Source: Chitinophaga hostae (lineage in GTDB: Bacteria; Bacteroidota; Bacteroidia; Chitinophagales; Chitinophagaceae). Taken from it: a DNA stretch of 32,591 nucleotides. Shown here in pieces: positions 25,123 through 32,591 of this stretch. The translations under genes were made by a program, and so were the position numbers. The notes beneath the pieces are model-generated. The model was not told where the DNA came from. It saw only the letters and a program-made list of their open reading frames with translations, and searched no databases. The stretch covers positions 1 to 32,591 of the forward strand of contig NZ_JAGTXB010000034.1 in NCBI RefSeq assembly GCF_018224885.1. Direction: 5' to 3'. Numbering within the stretch: position 1 is the first letter of the stretch; every line of letters starts with the position of its first letter.

Positions 25123-25698
25123 ATGTCCGCTTGGGCTAACATGGATGACAGTGAACTTTTGCACTTCCTGAAAAAGGGGGATGTGCGTGCATTTGATGCT
25201 ATTTACGCGCGTCACTGGCCCGATCTGTTTAAACATGCCTGGTACACGCTGAAATGTCGCGATATGGCGATGGATGTGGTACAGGAAGTATTTACCTGGC
25301 TTTGGCTGCACCGGGAAACGGTGCAGATCACTTCCTTAAAGCATTACCTGAAGGCTGCCACGCGGTTTAAGATGGCTAATTTTATACGCGCCAGCAAAAA
25401 CAGGCAGGTGCTGATAAATGACCTGCAATATACTACCGCGGTAACCGTTGATCCGGACGACCTGGCAGTACGGGAGTTGAAGGCAGTGATTGCGCAGGCC
25501 GTATCCATGTTGCCGGGTAAGTGCAGGGCGGTGTACAGTTTAAGCAGAAATGAGCAGTTGTCGCATGCAGAAATAGCCTCCAGGCTTAACATTACCGTAA
25601 AAACGGTAGAGAACCAGATTACCATTGCCCTGAAACGTATCCGTCTTTTTATAGGGCATTCCATGTTGCTCATCTTCTTACTATTATCTTCCCTGTAA
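25123..25698 (+). CDS. ECF-type RNA polymerase sigma factor (FecI-like), PUL 2
   Basis: This 191-aa sigma factor has region 2 at about 22-92 (AFDAIYARHWPDLFKHAWYTLKCRDMAMDVVQEVFTWLW) and region 4 at about 120-175, with the helix-turn-helix SHAEIASRLNITVKTVENQITIALKRI. It ends in a hydrophobic tail (SMLLIFLLLSSL), a feature often seen in this Bacteroidota group. Sequence similarity to the PUL 1 sigma factor is limited to the family motifs, so the two probably recognise different anti-sigma partners. Codon 7 is another Met and an alternative start. It precedes the GTG-started fecR by 79 bp and is divergent from the MGMT gene across a 285-bp gap. Confidence 0.93.
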   Translation: MSAWANMDDSELLHFLKKGDVRAFDAIYARHWPDLFKHAWYTLKCRDMAMDVVQEVFTWLWLHRETVQITSLKHYLKAATRFKMANFIRASKNRQVLINDLQYTTAVTVDPDDLAVRELKAVIAQAVSMLPGKCRAVYSLSRNEQLSHAEIASRLNITVKTVENQITIALKRIRLFIGHSMLLIFLLLSSL

Positions 25699-25708
25699 AA
25701 ATTCATTG

Positions 25709-25730
25709 AAAAAAATTTTCCCTTCTTTTG
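25709..25730 (+). promoter_or_regulatory. Candidate ECF promoter element before fecR (PUL 2)
   Basis: A7, TTTTCCC, TTC and TTTTG occur directly after the sigma gene and about 50 bp before the fecR start. The series parallels 14462-14485 in PUL 1 in sequence and position. The shared element is the likely site of ECF-dependent or common transcription of fecR and downstream genes; the boundaries are tentative. Confidence 0.5.
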
Positions 25731-25777
25731 GGGGGTACATTATTTTGATGTGCCTTGGTATATAAACATCCACTTAA

Positions 25778-26905
25778 GTGAATCAGGAACAACTAGACGA
25801 ACTTGCCCGGCGCATTGCTGAAGGCAGCGCTACAGCTGAAGAAATCAGGCTGTATGATTATCTGCTGAGCAAGGTGGAAGAAGAGGAAGGTTGGGATGAA
25901 ACTTTGTTGGGTGACCAGGAATCCACCGGCCGGATACTACGGGGTCGTATATATGACAACGCGGGTATTCAGCGGAACCGGGTACGCAGCATGATCATAA
26001 AAATATCGGTGGCTGCGGCAGTGGTGGTTTTATTTGTATCTGTAGGATTGAAGCTGCGGAAATCTGCGGATAAAGCAGCCGCTCCTGGCACCATGCTGGC
26101 AGGCAAAGCAATTGTGCCTGGCAGCGATAAAGCGGTGCTCACGCTGGCTAACGGAGAAGAAGTAGTATTAGATAGCACGCAGGGGAAGATGATGCAGCAG
26201 GGAAGCACTACTATCCATCTGCAAAACGGGCAGGTGGTGTATACAAATGCTACTGCTGCGCAAACGGATGCGTATAATGTGTTAACAACTCCGCCTGGAG
26301 GACAGTACCAGCTGGTATTGCCGGATGGCAGCAAGGTATGGCTGAATGCCGCTTCATCGCTGCGTTTTCCCGCCGGATTTTCCGGCAGGGAACGAAAAGT
26401 GGAACTGAAAGGAGAAGCCTATTTTGAAGTTGCTGAAAATGTAAAAATGCCTTTTGTAGTGCAAACAGGAGATAACACGGTACAGGTATTAGGCACACAT
26501 TTTAACCTGATGGCTTACCAGGAAGAACCCAGTACCAATGTTACTTTACTGGAAGGAGCGGTAAGGGTACTGCATAAAACAGATACCGCGTTGCTGAAGC
26601 CGGGGCAACAGGCCATACTGGCGGCCAACCGTCGTATAGAAACGGTGAAGCTGGCAGATACAGAAAAGATCATTGCCTGGAAGAATGGCTATTTTTCATT
26701 GAATGGAGAAGGAACAGCAGTGGTGATGCGGCAATTGGCAAGATGGTATAATACGGAAGTGGAGTATGCCGGAAAAGTGCCGGATCTGAAATTTGAAGGA
26801 AGTATCAAACGCAGCTACGATCTCAGGGATGTGTTGGCTATCCTGGAGGAAAGCGGGATACATTTCCGGGTAGAAGGAAGAAAAATAGTGGTGCTTCCGG
26901 GATAA
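25778..26905 (+). CDS. FecR-family anti-sigma factor, PUL 2
   Basis: This 375-aa inner-membrane anti-sigma factor has a cytoplasmic sigma-binding segment (1-70), a transmembrane helix at about 72-92 (MIIKISVAAAVVVLFVSVGL), a periplasmic FecR domain at about 165-265 (TTPPGGQYQLVLPDGSKVWLN, then KGEAYFEVAENVKMPFVVQT), and a C-terminal DUF4974 domain (FEGSIKRSYDLRDVLAILEESG). The start is GTG: an in-frame TAA lies immediately before it (25775-25777) and no upstream ATG is possible. It should hold the PUL 2 sigma factor inactive until the STN domain of the downstream SusC signals substrate. It is followed by an unusually long 453-bp gap before susC. Confidence 0.92.
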   Translation: MNQEQLDELARRIAEGSATAEEIRLYDYLLSKVEEEEGWDETLLGDQESTGRILRGRIYDNAGIQRNRVRSMIIKISVAAAVVVLFVSVGLKLRKSADKAAAPGTMLAGKAIVPGSDKAVLTLANGEEVVLDSTQGKMMQQGSTTIHLQNGQVVYTNATAAQTDAYNVLTTPPGGQYQLVLPDGSKVWLNAASSLRFPAGFSGRERKVELKGEAYFEVAENVKMPFVVQTGDNTVQVLGTHFNLMAYQEEPSTNVTLLEGAVRVLHKTDTALLKPGQQAILAANRRIETVKLADTEKIIAWKNGYFSLNGEGTAVVMRQLARWYNTEVEYAGKVPDLKFEGSIKRSYDLRDVLAILEESGIHFRVEGRKIVVLPG

Positions 26906-26959
26906 GTAAAAACAGTTATGTTGAAATTATCGAGTATAAATAAAGGATCACCAAAATCG

Positions 26960-26993
26960 AAAAAAAAACCGGGCATGCGCTAACATGTCCCGG
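26960..26993 (-). terminator. Intrinsic terminator on the minus strand, fecR-susC gap (PUL 2)
   Basis: The arms CCGGGCATG (26969-26977) and CATGTCCCGG (26984-26993) form a 9-bp stem with one bulged T and the loop CGCTAA. Nine A residues at 26960-26968 become a T9 run directly after the hairpin on the minus strand. The plus strand has no T-run after the stem. The core ATGCGCTAACAT resembles ATGCGCAAACAT in the PUL 1 hairpin, including the loop. Confidence 0.8.
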
Positions 26994-27038
26994 CTAAAAA
27001 GGCAATAGAACATACATCTGTTAAGCATTTTCATTACC
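26960..27038 (-). ncRNA. Predicted small RNA of about 79 nt antisense in the susC leader
   Basis: A minus-strand transcript is bracketed by a consensus promoter (27044-27075) and a strong intrinsic terminator (26960-26993). It would run from about 27038 to 26960. Its 5' part carries ATGCTTAACAGAT, perfectly complementary to the susC leader at 27330-27342, 17-29 nt upstream of the susC start codon, and also to its own locus at 27016-27028. Seed, linker and terminator hairpin are in the usual order of a bacterial regulatory RNA. From memory, cis-encoded antisense RNAs repress PULs in Bacteroides. Transcription is not demonstrated; the start is estimated from promoter spacing. Confidence 0.55.
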
Positions 27039-27342
27039 TAAATCAAATTTATGTTATTAAAGTCTCGTTTCCAAACTTACCACTATGGGGCGTTTTCTTC
27101 AGTAAGCCCCTGTTGTTACCAACGTTATTTTGCCGGCAACATTCACACGGGCGTATAAGAAACATACTACCGGCATTCCACAGTGAACATCAACGGTGAA
27201 CAATTGACCAGGTAATACAATATCTGCCAGCTGTGGCGAAATAATTACCACTTATGATCAGAACAATCATGGATTGCGGGCGCTGTATACGCTAATATAC
27301 CGGCCCCTGGTAAAGCAATCCCTGTGACTATCTGTTAAGCAT
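27016..27342 (+). repeat. 13-bp direct repeats ATCTGTTAAGCAT bracketing the susC leader
   Basis: The perfect 13-mer occurs at 27016-27028 and 27330-27342, 314 bp apart, with no extension of identity on either side. The second copy ends 16 bp before the susC ATG. A related series, TTGTTTAAC followed by TTTTCATT, lies 10-25 bp before the PUL 1 susC ATG (15698-15713), and TTTTCATT also follows the first copy here. Confidence 0.75.
27044..27075 (-). promoter_or_regulatory. Consensus Bacteroidota promoter for the predicted small RNA
   Basis: Read on the minus strand, TTTG (27075-27072), a 20-bp spacer and TAAATTTG (27051-27044) match the -33 TTTG and -7 TAnnTTTG consensus with standard spacing. 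Initiation is expected at about 27036-27040. No minus-strand gene begins here, so its product would be the short RNA ending at the T9 terminator about 79 nt away. Confidence 0.65.
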
Positions 27343-27358
27343 CCTTAATCATTTATCT

Positions 27359-30300
27359 ATGTACGTAACTGCTTGTTTAACTAACAATGGCAGGCCCACA
27401 CGCCTATTGTCCAAAATCTGGAAAATCATGAAACTAACTGCATTTTTCTTCCTGATTTCATTGCTTCAAATCAGTGCCAAAGGATTAGCACAGAAAATTA
27501 CACTGGTAGAGAAAAATAAACCTATCCAGGAAATACTGGGAAAAATAGAAGAACAAAGCGGGTACAAGTTCTGGTATCACTTGGGGGATCTCGACGGAAC
27601 CCATAACGTAAATATTGAAGCGAGGGCGCTGCCGCTGTCGCAGGTACTGGACATGTGTTTCAAAGACCAGGGACTTACCTGGAAAATTATCCGTGAAACA
27701 ATTGTGCTGAACCGCACCCCGGTGTCCCCGGCAACTGCGCCACCTGCTGACACCATACGTGGCCGCATTACCGACGATAAGGGTAATCCGGTACCAGGTG
27801 CTACCATACAGGTGAAAGGCGCTAAAATAGCCGTGATATCCAACGGAGAGGGTTACTTCCGTTTGCCGGATGTTTCCGGTGATGCGGTATTGGTGGTTTC
27901 CAATATCGGTTTCGTTCGCCAGGAAGTGGCTGCAGCAGGCAGAAGCCGGATAGACATTAAATTCATCCCGGAAATTTCGCAGCTCGAAAATGTGGTCGTA
28001 GTAGGTTATGGTACCCAGAAAAAAGTAAATCTTACAGGAGCTGTCAGCCAGATCTCCGGTAAAGTGCTGGAAAACCGGCCAATGACGCGTATCAGCCAGG
28101 GACTGCAGGGAATGGTGGCAGGGTTAAATATCGTTACCAATACCAGCGGCGGCGCACCCAATGCCTCTCAGAGCATCAACATCCGGGGATATACCGGTTT
28201 GGGCGCCACCGGCGGACCATTGATCGTGATTGATGGTATACAGGGCGGCGATATCAATGCGATCAACCCCAGCGATGTGGAAAGCATTTCTGTACTCAAA
28301 GATGCTGCTTCCACCGCGATCTATGGTTCCAGCGCACCTTACGGCGTGATCCTGATCACTACCAAGAAAGGAAAAGCAGGACAGCCAACCCGTATCGCTT
28401 ATGATAATAATCTTTCCTGGGCACAGCCTATCAATCTGCCCAAAATGCTGAATTCTCTGGACTTCGCCAACCTGTACAATGAAGCCTTCGCCAATGCCGG
28501 CAGGGCCCCGTTTTTTAATGATGAAACAATTGGCAGGATCAAGGCATACCAGGCAGGCACCCTGACTACCCAAACCATCAAAAATCCCAATGCTCCCAAT
28601 GGCTGGAATAACTGGAACTCCGGTAACGCCAACAACGATTGGTTTAAAATATACTTTAAGGATTTTTCCTTTAGTCAGCAACACAATATCAGCGTAAGCG
28701 GCGCTACCGATAAAAGCAGTTACTATATCGGTCTTGGCTACAACGACAGGGCAGGGATGTATAACTTTGGCAACGACAATTTCAAACGGTTTAATATCAG
28801 GGCCAATCTCTCATCCAACATCACCAACTGGCTGACCTTTAACCTGAGAAGCACTATTTCCCGTTCCCTGTATAATACGCCCAATGTATACTCAGGTCAA
28901 ACCGGTGGGAACTACATGCACCAGTTTGCCAGGAAATTCCCGACCGTATCGCTGATCAATCCGGATGGCCATTATTCAGATGAAAGCAATGTGCTGCTGC
29001 ACCTGGAAGGCGGCAGAAACAAGAGTACAGAAGATCAGCCTATGCTCACCGGTGAATTTCGTATTAACCCGCTGAAAGGCTGGGACATTACCATGAACTA
29101 CACTTTCGACGGCGATTTTTATAATGCAGAAAATCATCTTAAAACAGTGTATGTGTATTTGCCCGATGGCAGCACCGCGCCATCAGGAGGTACTACCCCC
29201 AACTCTTTTTCCCGTAACAACTACCGGAACGAACATCATATCGTGAACGCCTATACGTCTTATGAAAAACAGTTCAGCCGGCACAATTTCAGGATACTTG
29301 GCGGCTTCACCAGTGAGCTGACAAACTATGCCTCTTATTCGGCTTCCAACAGCCAGCTGTATTCCAATGATATTCCATCCTTAAATCTTACCTACAATAC
29401 CAACCCTTCTGTTGGCGACCAGGTTCGCAGACTGGCAGTAGAAGGATTCTTCGGCAGGTTTAATTATAATTTCGGAGATAAATACCTGTTGGAAATAAAC
29501 GGCCGCTACGATGGAACTTCCCGTTTCCTGAGTAATCGCAGATGGAAATTTTCACCGGGCGTATCTGCCGGATGGAACCTGGACAAGGAAAATTTCTGGC
29601 AGCCCATCAGCCATATCGTAAATGCGTTTAAATTGAGAGGATCTTATGGTTCCGCACCTGATCAACTGTTTCTCGGTGATCCTTCCATTGGCTCCTGGTA
29701 TCCCTTTTATCCCGGTTTGGCTACTACCACACCTAACAATACTTCCTGGCTTTTTGGCGGCAACAAACAGGCGGCTGTAAGTCAGCCGCCGTTGGTGAAT
29801 CCTGAGCTTACCTGGGTTACCACTACCTCTTATGGCATCGGTACAGACATGGCCCTGTTGAATAACCGGCTGACGGTTTCCTATGATTATTATATCCGTA
29901 AGGCCGATGATTTTGCAGGCCCCGGACAGGTACTGCCGGTGTTGCTGGGTTCGACGGTGCCGAGAGTAAACAATGCTGCTATACAAACAAAAGGTTTTGA
30001 ACTCACTGCACAGTGGACCGATAAAATAGGTAAACTGGGTTACAGTATACGTGGCGCGCTCTCCGATTACAGGGGTACCGTAGTGAGATATAACAACCCT
30101 ACCCGCGCGCTGGATAACACCTGGTACAAGGGTATGAATATGGGAGAGATATGGGGCTATACCTCTACCGGATTATACCAGTCAGATGCCGATGCCGCAA
30201 AAGGGCTCAGTGCCATGTTCTGGAAAAGCGGCTGGCATGCCGGCGATGTGGTGTATGCTGACCGCAACGGCGATGGCGTTATCAACAACGGAAAAAATAC

Positions 30301-30829
30301 GGTGGACAGCAGTGGCGACCGCAGCGTAATCGGTAATAATACGCCACGTTACCAGTATAGTCTTAACCTGAGCGTGGATTACAAAGGATTTGACCTGGGT
30401 ATTTTCCTGCAGGGTATTGCCAAAAGAGATGTGTGGATTGGCTCTAACTATTTCTGGGGAATTACGGGAGATGAATGGCAAAGTTCACCTTTTACCACGC
30501 ACCTGAACAGGTACACCGCAGCTACACCGAATGGTTATTTCCCGAAGTTTTATATGGGGCAGGAAAATGCCAAAAATACACAGACGCAGACCCGGTATCT
30601 GCAGAACGCCGCTTACCTCCGCATAAAGAGCGTGCAGTTGGGTTATACGCTTCCAGCCAGTGTGCTGTCGCGCATCCGTACACAAAAAGTGAGGGTGTAT
30701 TTTGATGTGGAAAACCTGGCCACGTTTACCAGGCTGATTAAAACAATGGATCCGGAACTATCGATCAGCGATGCCAAAATATATCCACTGCAAAGGACTT
30801 TCTCCTGTGGCATCAATGTTATTCTTTAA
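27359..30829 (+). CDS. SusC-like TonB-dependent outer-membrane transporter with STN domain, PUL 2
   Basis: This 1156-aa outer-membrane importer starts with a 23-residue basic extension before the hydrophobic signal core at Met24 (MKLTAFFFLISLLQISAKGLAQ). An STN domain follows at about 46-117, then a carboxypeptidase-regulatory-like domain at about 132-205, the plug with the signature VVVGYGTQKKVNLTGAVSQI (about 212-231) and VESISVLKDAASTAIYG, and the barrel. The PUL 1 protein has a leader of the same length, supporting use of the first ATG. The STN domain implies signalling to the PUL 2 FecR. The substrate is unknown because the enzymes of this locus lie beyond the window. Expression may also be controlled by the antisense RNA predicted in its leader. 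The SusD start lies 10 bp downstream. Confidence 0.95.
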   Translation: MYVTACLTNNGRPTRLLSKIWKIMKLTAFFFLISLLQISAKGLAQKITLVEKNKPIQEILGKIEEQSGYKFWYHLGDLDGTHNVNIEARALPLSQVLDMCFKDQGLTWKIIRETIVLNRTPVSPATAPPADTIRGRITDDKGNPVPGATIQVKGAKIAVISNGEGYFRLPDVSGDAVLVVSNIGFVRQEVAAAGRSRIDIKFIPEISQLENVVVVGYGTQKKVNLTGAVSQISGKVLENRPMTRISQGLQGMVAGLNIVTNTSGGAPNASQSINIRGYTGLGATGGPLIVIDGIQGGDINAINPSDVESISVLKDAASTAIYGSSAPYGVILITTKKGKAGQPTRIAYDNNLSWAQPINLPKMLNSLDFANLYNEAFANAGRAPFFNDETIGRIKAYQAGTLTTQTIKNPNAPNGWNNWNSGNANNDWFKIYFKDFSFSQQHNISVSGATDKSSYYIGLGYNDRAGMYNFGNDNFKRFNIRANLSSNITNWLTFNLRSTISRSLYNTPNVYSGQTGGNYMHQFARKFPTVSLINPDGHYSDESNVLLHLEGGRNKSTEDQPMLTGEFRINPLKGWDITMNYTFDGDFYNAENHLKTVYVYLPDGSTAPSGGTTPNSFSRNNYRNEHHIVNAYTSYEKQFSRHNFRILGGFTSELTNYASYSASNSQLYSNDIPSLNLTYNTNPSVGDQVRRLAVEGFFGRFNYNFGDKYLLEINGRYDGTSRFLSNRRWKFSPGVSAGWNLDKENFWQPISHIVNAFKLRGSYGSAPDQLFLGDPSIGSWYPFYPGLATTTPNNTSWLFGGNKQAAVSQPPLVNPELTWVTTTSYGIGTDMALLNNRLTVSYDYYIRKADDFAGPGQVLPVLLGSTVPRVNNAAIQTKGFELTAQWTDKIGKLGYSIRGALSDYRGTVVRYNNPTRALDNTWYKGMNMGEIWGYTSTGLYQSDADAAKGLSAMFWKSGWHAGDVVYADRNGDGVINNGKNTVDSSGDRSVIGNNTPRYQYSLNLSVDYKGFDLGIFLQGIAKRDVWIGSNYFWGITGDEWQSSPFTTHLNRYTAATPNGYFPKFYMGQENAKNTQTQTRYLQNAAYLRIKSVQLGYTLPASVLSRIRTQKVRVYFDVENLATFTRLIKTMDPELSISDAKIYPLQRTFSCGINVIL

Positions 30830-30839
30830 TTCAATTAAT

Positions 30840-32591
30840 ATGAGAGCTATGCGTTCATTCAAAATATTCCTGGCCTGTGTGCTGACCGGCTTTACTTTAT
30901 TTTCCTGTAAGAAGGATTTCCTGGACAGAAGCCCGGAAACCGTGATCAGCGATGCACAATATTGGCAAACATCCAATGACCTGAAATTATACGCCAATAG
31001 TTTTTACAGTGCTTTCCCTGCCTATACCGGGTTTGGAACGATTGGTATTTACGGCGACGATGCCGATCTGGGAAGCGATAATATGATCAGGATGGGTTAT
31101 GAAACCTGGATGAACGGAGAACGGGTGGTGCCGTCGTCCAATGGAGGATGGGGCTGGGGCGCACTCCGGAACATCAACTATATGCTGGCAAACTACGGCA
31201 AGGTTAAAGAGCCATGGACTAACGTAAAGACCTATGTAGGAGAAGCGTTGTTTTTCAGGGCTTACTTTTATTTTGGTATGATGAAACAGTTTGGCGCGTT
31301 ACCCTGGGTAAGCAAACCATTAACGCCCAATTCGCCGGAACTGTACAGCAAACGGTTAGCCCGTAATATCATTGCCGACTCTATCCTGGCCGACCTGGAC
31401 AGCGCCATCAGCTACCTGCCTGCCAAAGGCGCTGCGCAGACCAGCAGGGTATATAAAGAATTTGCCATGGCCTTCCAGTCGCGCGTAGCACTTTATGAAG
31501 GTACCTGGGAAAAATACCTGGCAGGCACGCCCTTCGGCGTCACTGGTTCTACCGGAACAAAATACCTGCAAAAAGCAGCAGATGCAGCAGGTAAGGTAAT
31601 CGCTACCGGTACTTTTCAACTGGATAATGCAGGTAAGGAAAACGGCTACTGGACTTTGTTTAACCAGACAGACTTCAGCGGCAGCAAAGAAGTGATGTTC
31701 TGGCGGCAGTATAATATTACTTCTGGTCCCAGCCATAACTGGCACCGGTATACGAATTCCGGCGCCGGCCGCGGGCTTACCAAAAACCTGGTTGATGACT
31801 ATTTGTGCACGGATGGAAAACCCATTGCATTGAGCCCGCTGTATAAAGGCGATGACTCACTGACCACCGTTGTGAGCGGAAGGGATCCCCGTTTGGCTCA
31901 AACGATGTATGTGAACGACGGCGCGCATATCATTACCAACAATCAGCCGGGAGGCGCTGCTAACCTGCTGTTTATGATACCTACTTTTTCTGCCGCCAAT
32001 GAGGGTAAACCCGCTACAGGTTACCAGGTATACAAAGGACATAACCCGGATTATAACCAGCAGTATGCCGGTGATGTAGGGACTACTGCGTTGATCCTTT
32101 TCCGTTATGCAGAAGTGTTATTGAATTATGCGGAAGCAAAAGCTGAACTGGGCACATTGACACAGGGAGATGTAGCGCTTAGTATCAACCTGCTGAGAGC
32201 AAGGGTGGGTATGCCAGGCCTGGATATCAGTACACTGCCAACAGATCCCAACTGGGTGTTCCCCACATTGAGTCCGGTGATTAATGAAGTGAGAAGGGAG
32301 CGGCGTGTAGAGCTGGCGTGTGAAGGATTCCGCCATGATGATGTGTTCAGATGGGGCGCTGCCGGTAAGTTGCTGACCGGCTGGAAGCCGAAAGGCGCCA
32401 AACTGAATCAGTGGGTTACAGTGGTACCTGCCGATCAACTGGCCAGCTATCCTACCGATGGCAGCGGTTATATTGAGTTGTACAAGAATGTTGGAGCTAT
32501 GTCGGCAGGTTACAAGTTTAATGTAAACCGCGATTATCTTTCTCCCATTCCCTTGTCTGAATTGCAGGTGCCGAACAGTGTGATGGATCAG
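30840..32591 (+). CDS. SusD/RagB-family lipoprotein, PUL 2 (3' end cut by window)
   Basis: An open frame starts at the ATG at 30840 and runs in frame to the last base, giving 584 codons without a stop. The signal peptide ends in the lipobox LFSC, with the lipidated Cys at 23, followed by KKDFLDRSPE. SusD hallmarks are FFRAYFYFGMMKQFGALPWV, LILFRYAEVLLNYAEAKAEL, RRERRVELACEGFRHDDVFRW and the C-terminal YLSPIPLSELQVPNS. The last motif normally sits within a few residues of the end, so only the final handful of codons should be missing. It pairs with the SusC gene 10 bp upstream. Little similarity to the PUL 1 SusD beyond family motifs suggests a different glycan. Confidence 0.93.
   Translation, partial: MRAMRSFKIFLACVLTGFTLFSCKKDFLDRSPETVISDAQYWQTSNDLKLYANSFYSAFPAYTGFGTIGIYGDDADLGSDNMIRMGYETWMNGERVVPSSNGGWGWGALRNINYMLANYGKVKEPWTNVKTYVGEALFFRAYFYFGMMKQFGALPWVSKPLTPNSPELYSKRLARNIIADSILADLDSAISYLPAKGAAQTSRVYKEFAMAFQSRVALYEGTWEKYLAGTPFGVTGSTGTKYLQKAADAAGKVIATGTFQLDNAGKENGYWTLFNQTDFSGSKEVMFWRQYNITSGPSHNWHRYTNSGAGRGLTKNLVDDYLCTDGKPIALSPLYKGDDSLTTVVSGRDPRLAQTMYVNDGAHIITNNQPGGAANLLFMIPTFSAANEGKPATGYQVYKGHNPDYNQQYAGDVGTTALILFRYAEVLLNYAEAKAELGTLTQGDVALSINLLRARVGMPGLDISTLPTDPNWVFPTLSPVINEVRRERRVELACEGFRHDDVFRWGAAGKLLTGWKPKGAKLNQWVTVVPADQLASYPTDGSGYIELYKNVGAMSAGYKFNVNRDYLSPIPLSELQVPNSVMDQ

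Larger units (their letters stand above)
26906..27358 (+). promoter_or_regulatory. Long leader region between fecR and susC, PUL 2
   Basis: This 453-bp non-coding stretch is more than three times the length of its PUL 1 counterpart (139 bp). It contains the minus-strand hairpin/T9 at 26960-26993, a minus-strand promoter at 27044-27075, two copies of a 13-bp repeat at 27016-27028 and 27330-27342, and a GGGGC/GCCCC hairpin at 27087-27110. A 35-codon open frame starts at 27051 but has no recognisable product. The susC promoter itself is not placed. Confidence 0.6.

Noticed and set aside
27051..27158. 35-codon open frame in the PUL 2 leader as a gene
   Set aside because: It is short, has no recognisable sequence or leader, and overlaps the predicted minus-strand promoter. 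It is noted as a finding, not as a CDS.

Overview
The window looks like a chromosome segment of a glycan-degrading Bacteroidota, most likely Chitinophaga or a close relative in the Chitinophagaceae. The grounds are two SusC/SusD pairs with N-terminal STN domains, each behind an ECF sigma factor and a FecR-type anti-sigma factor; AT-rich start regions without Shine-Dalgarno sequences; TAnnTTTG-type promoters; and densely packed glycoside hydrolase operons. No phage, transposase, CRISPR array, tRNA or rRNA was found.

Layout. (1) 89-7668, plus strand: a six-gene uronate operon with gaps of 19-52 bp. It holds kduI, a GH105 hydrolase fused to a DUF4861-like domain, kduD, a LacI-type regulator, a GH88 unsaturated glucuronyl hydrolase and a DUF2264 protein. 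The two hydrolases release unsaturated uronic acid from lyase products, and KduI and KduD convert it to 2-keto-3-deoxygluconate. No polysaccharide lyase, KDG kinase or aldolase is in view. (2) 13686-7665, minus strand: a Pls/PosA-type poly(amino acid) synthetase (adenylation and carrier domains, six membrane segments, three left-handed beta-helix domains), a GNAT acetyltransferase 3 bp behind it, and a secreted short YyaL-like thioredoxin-domain protein. This is the most unexpected gene set. (3) 13865-23101, plus strand: ECF sigma, FecR, SusC, SusD and a GH89 alpha-N-acetylglucosaminidase, forming a polysaccharide utilisation locus (PUL) for alpha-GlcNAc-capped glycans. (4) 23123-24837, minus strand: an SRPBCC/AHSA1 protein and an AraC-HTH/methylguanine methyltransferase fusion, separated by about 470 bp without a recognisable gene. 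(5) 25123 to the right edge, plus strand: a second ECF sigma/FecR/SusC/SusD set. SusD is cut by the window end, so the enzymes of this locus lie outside.

The best candidate for something undescribed is in the 453-bp leader between the second fecR and susC. On the minus strand, a consensus Bacteroidota promoter (TTTG, 20 bp, TAAATTTG) is followed about 45 bp later by a GC hairpin and a T9 run. Together they define a small RNA of about 79 nt. Near its 5' end it carries 13 nt perfectly complementary to the sequence just upstream of the susC start codon, because that 13-mer is present twice in the leader. A related hairpin, also with its T-run on the minus strand and nearly the same loop, lies between the first fecR and susC. 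All calls are from reading the sequence; no database search was run.
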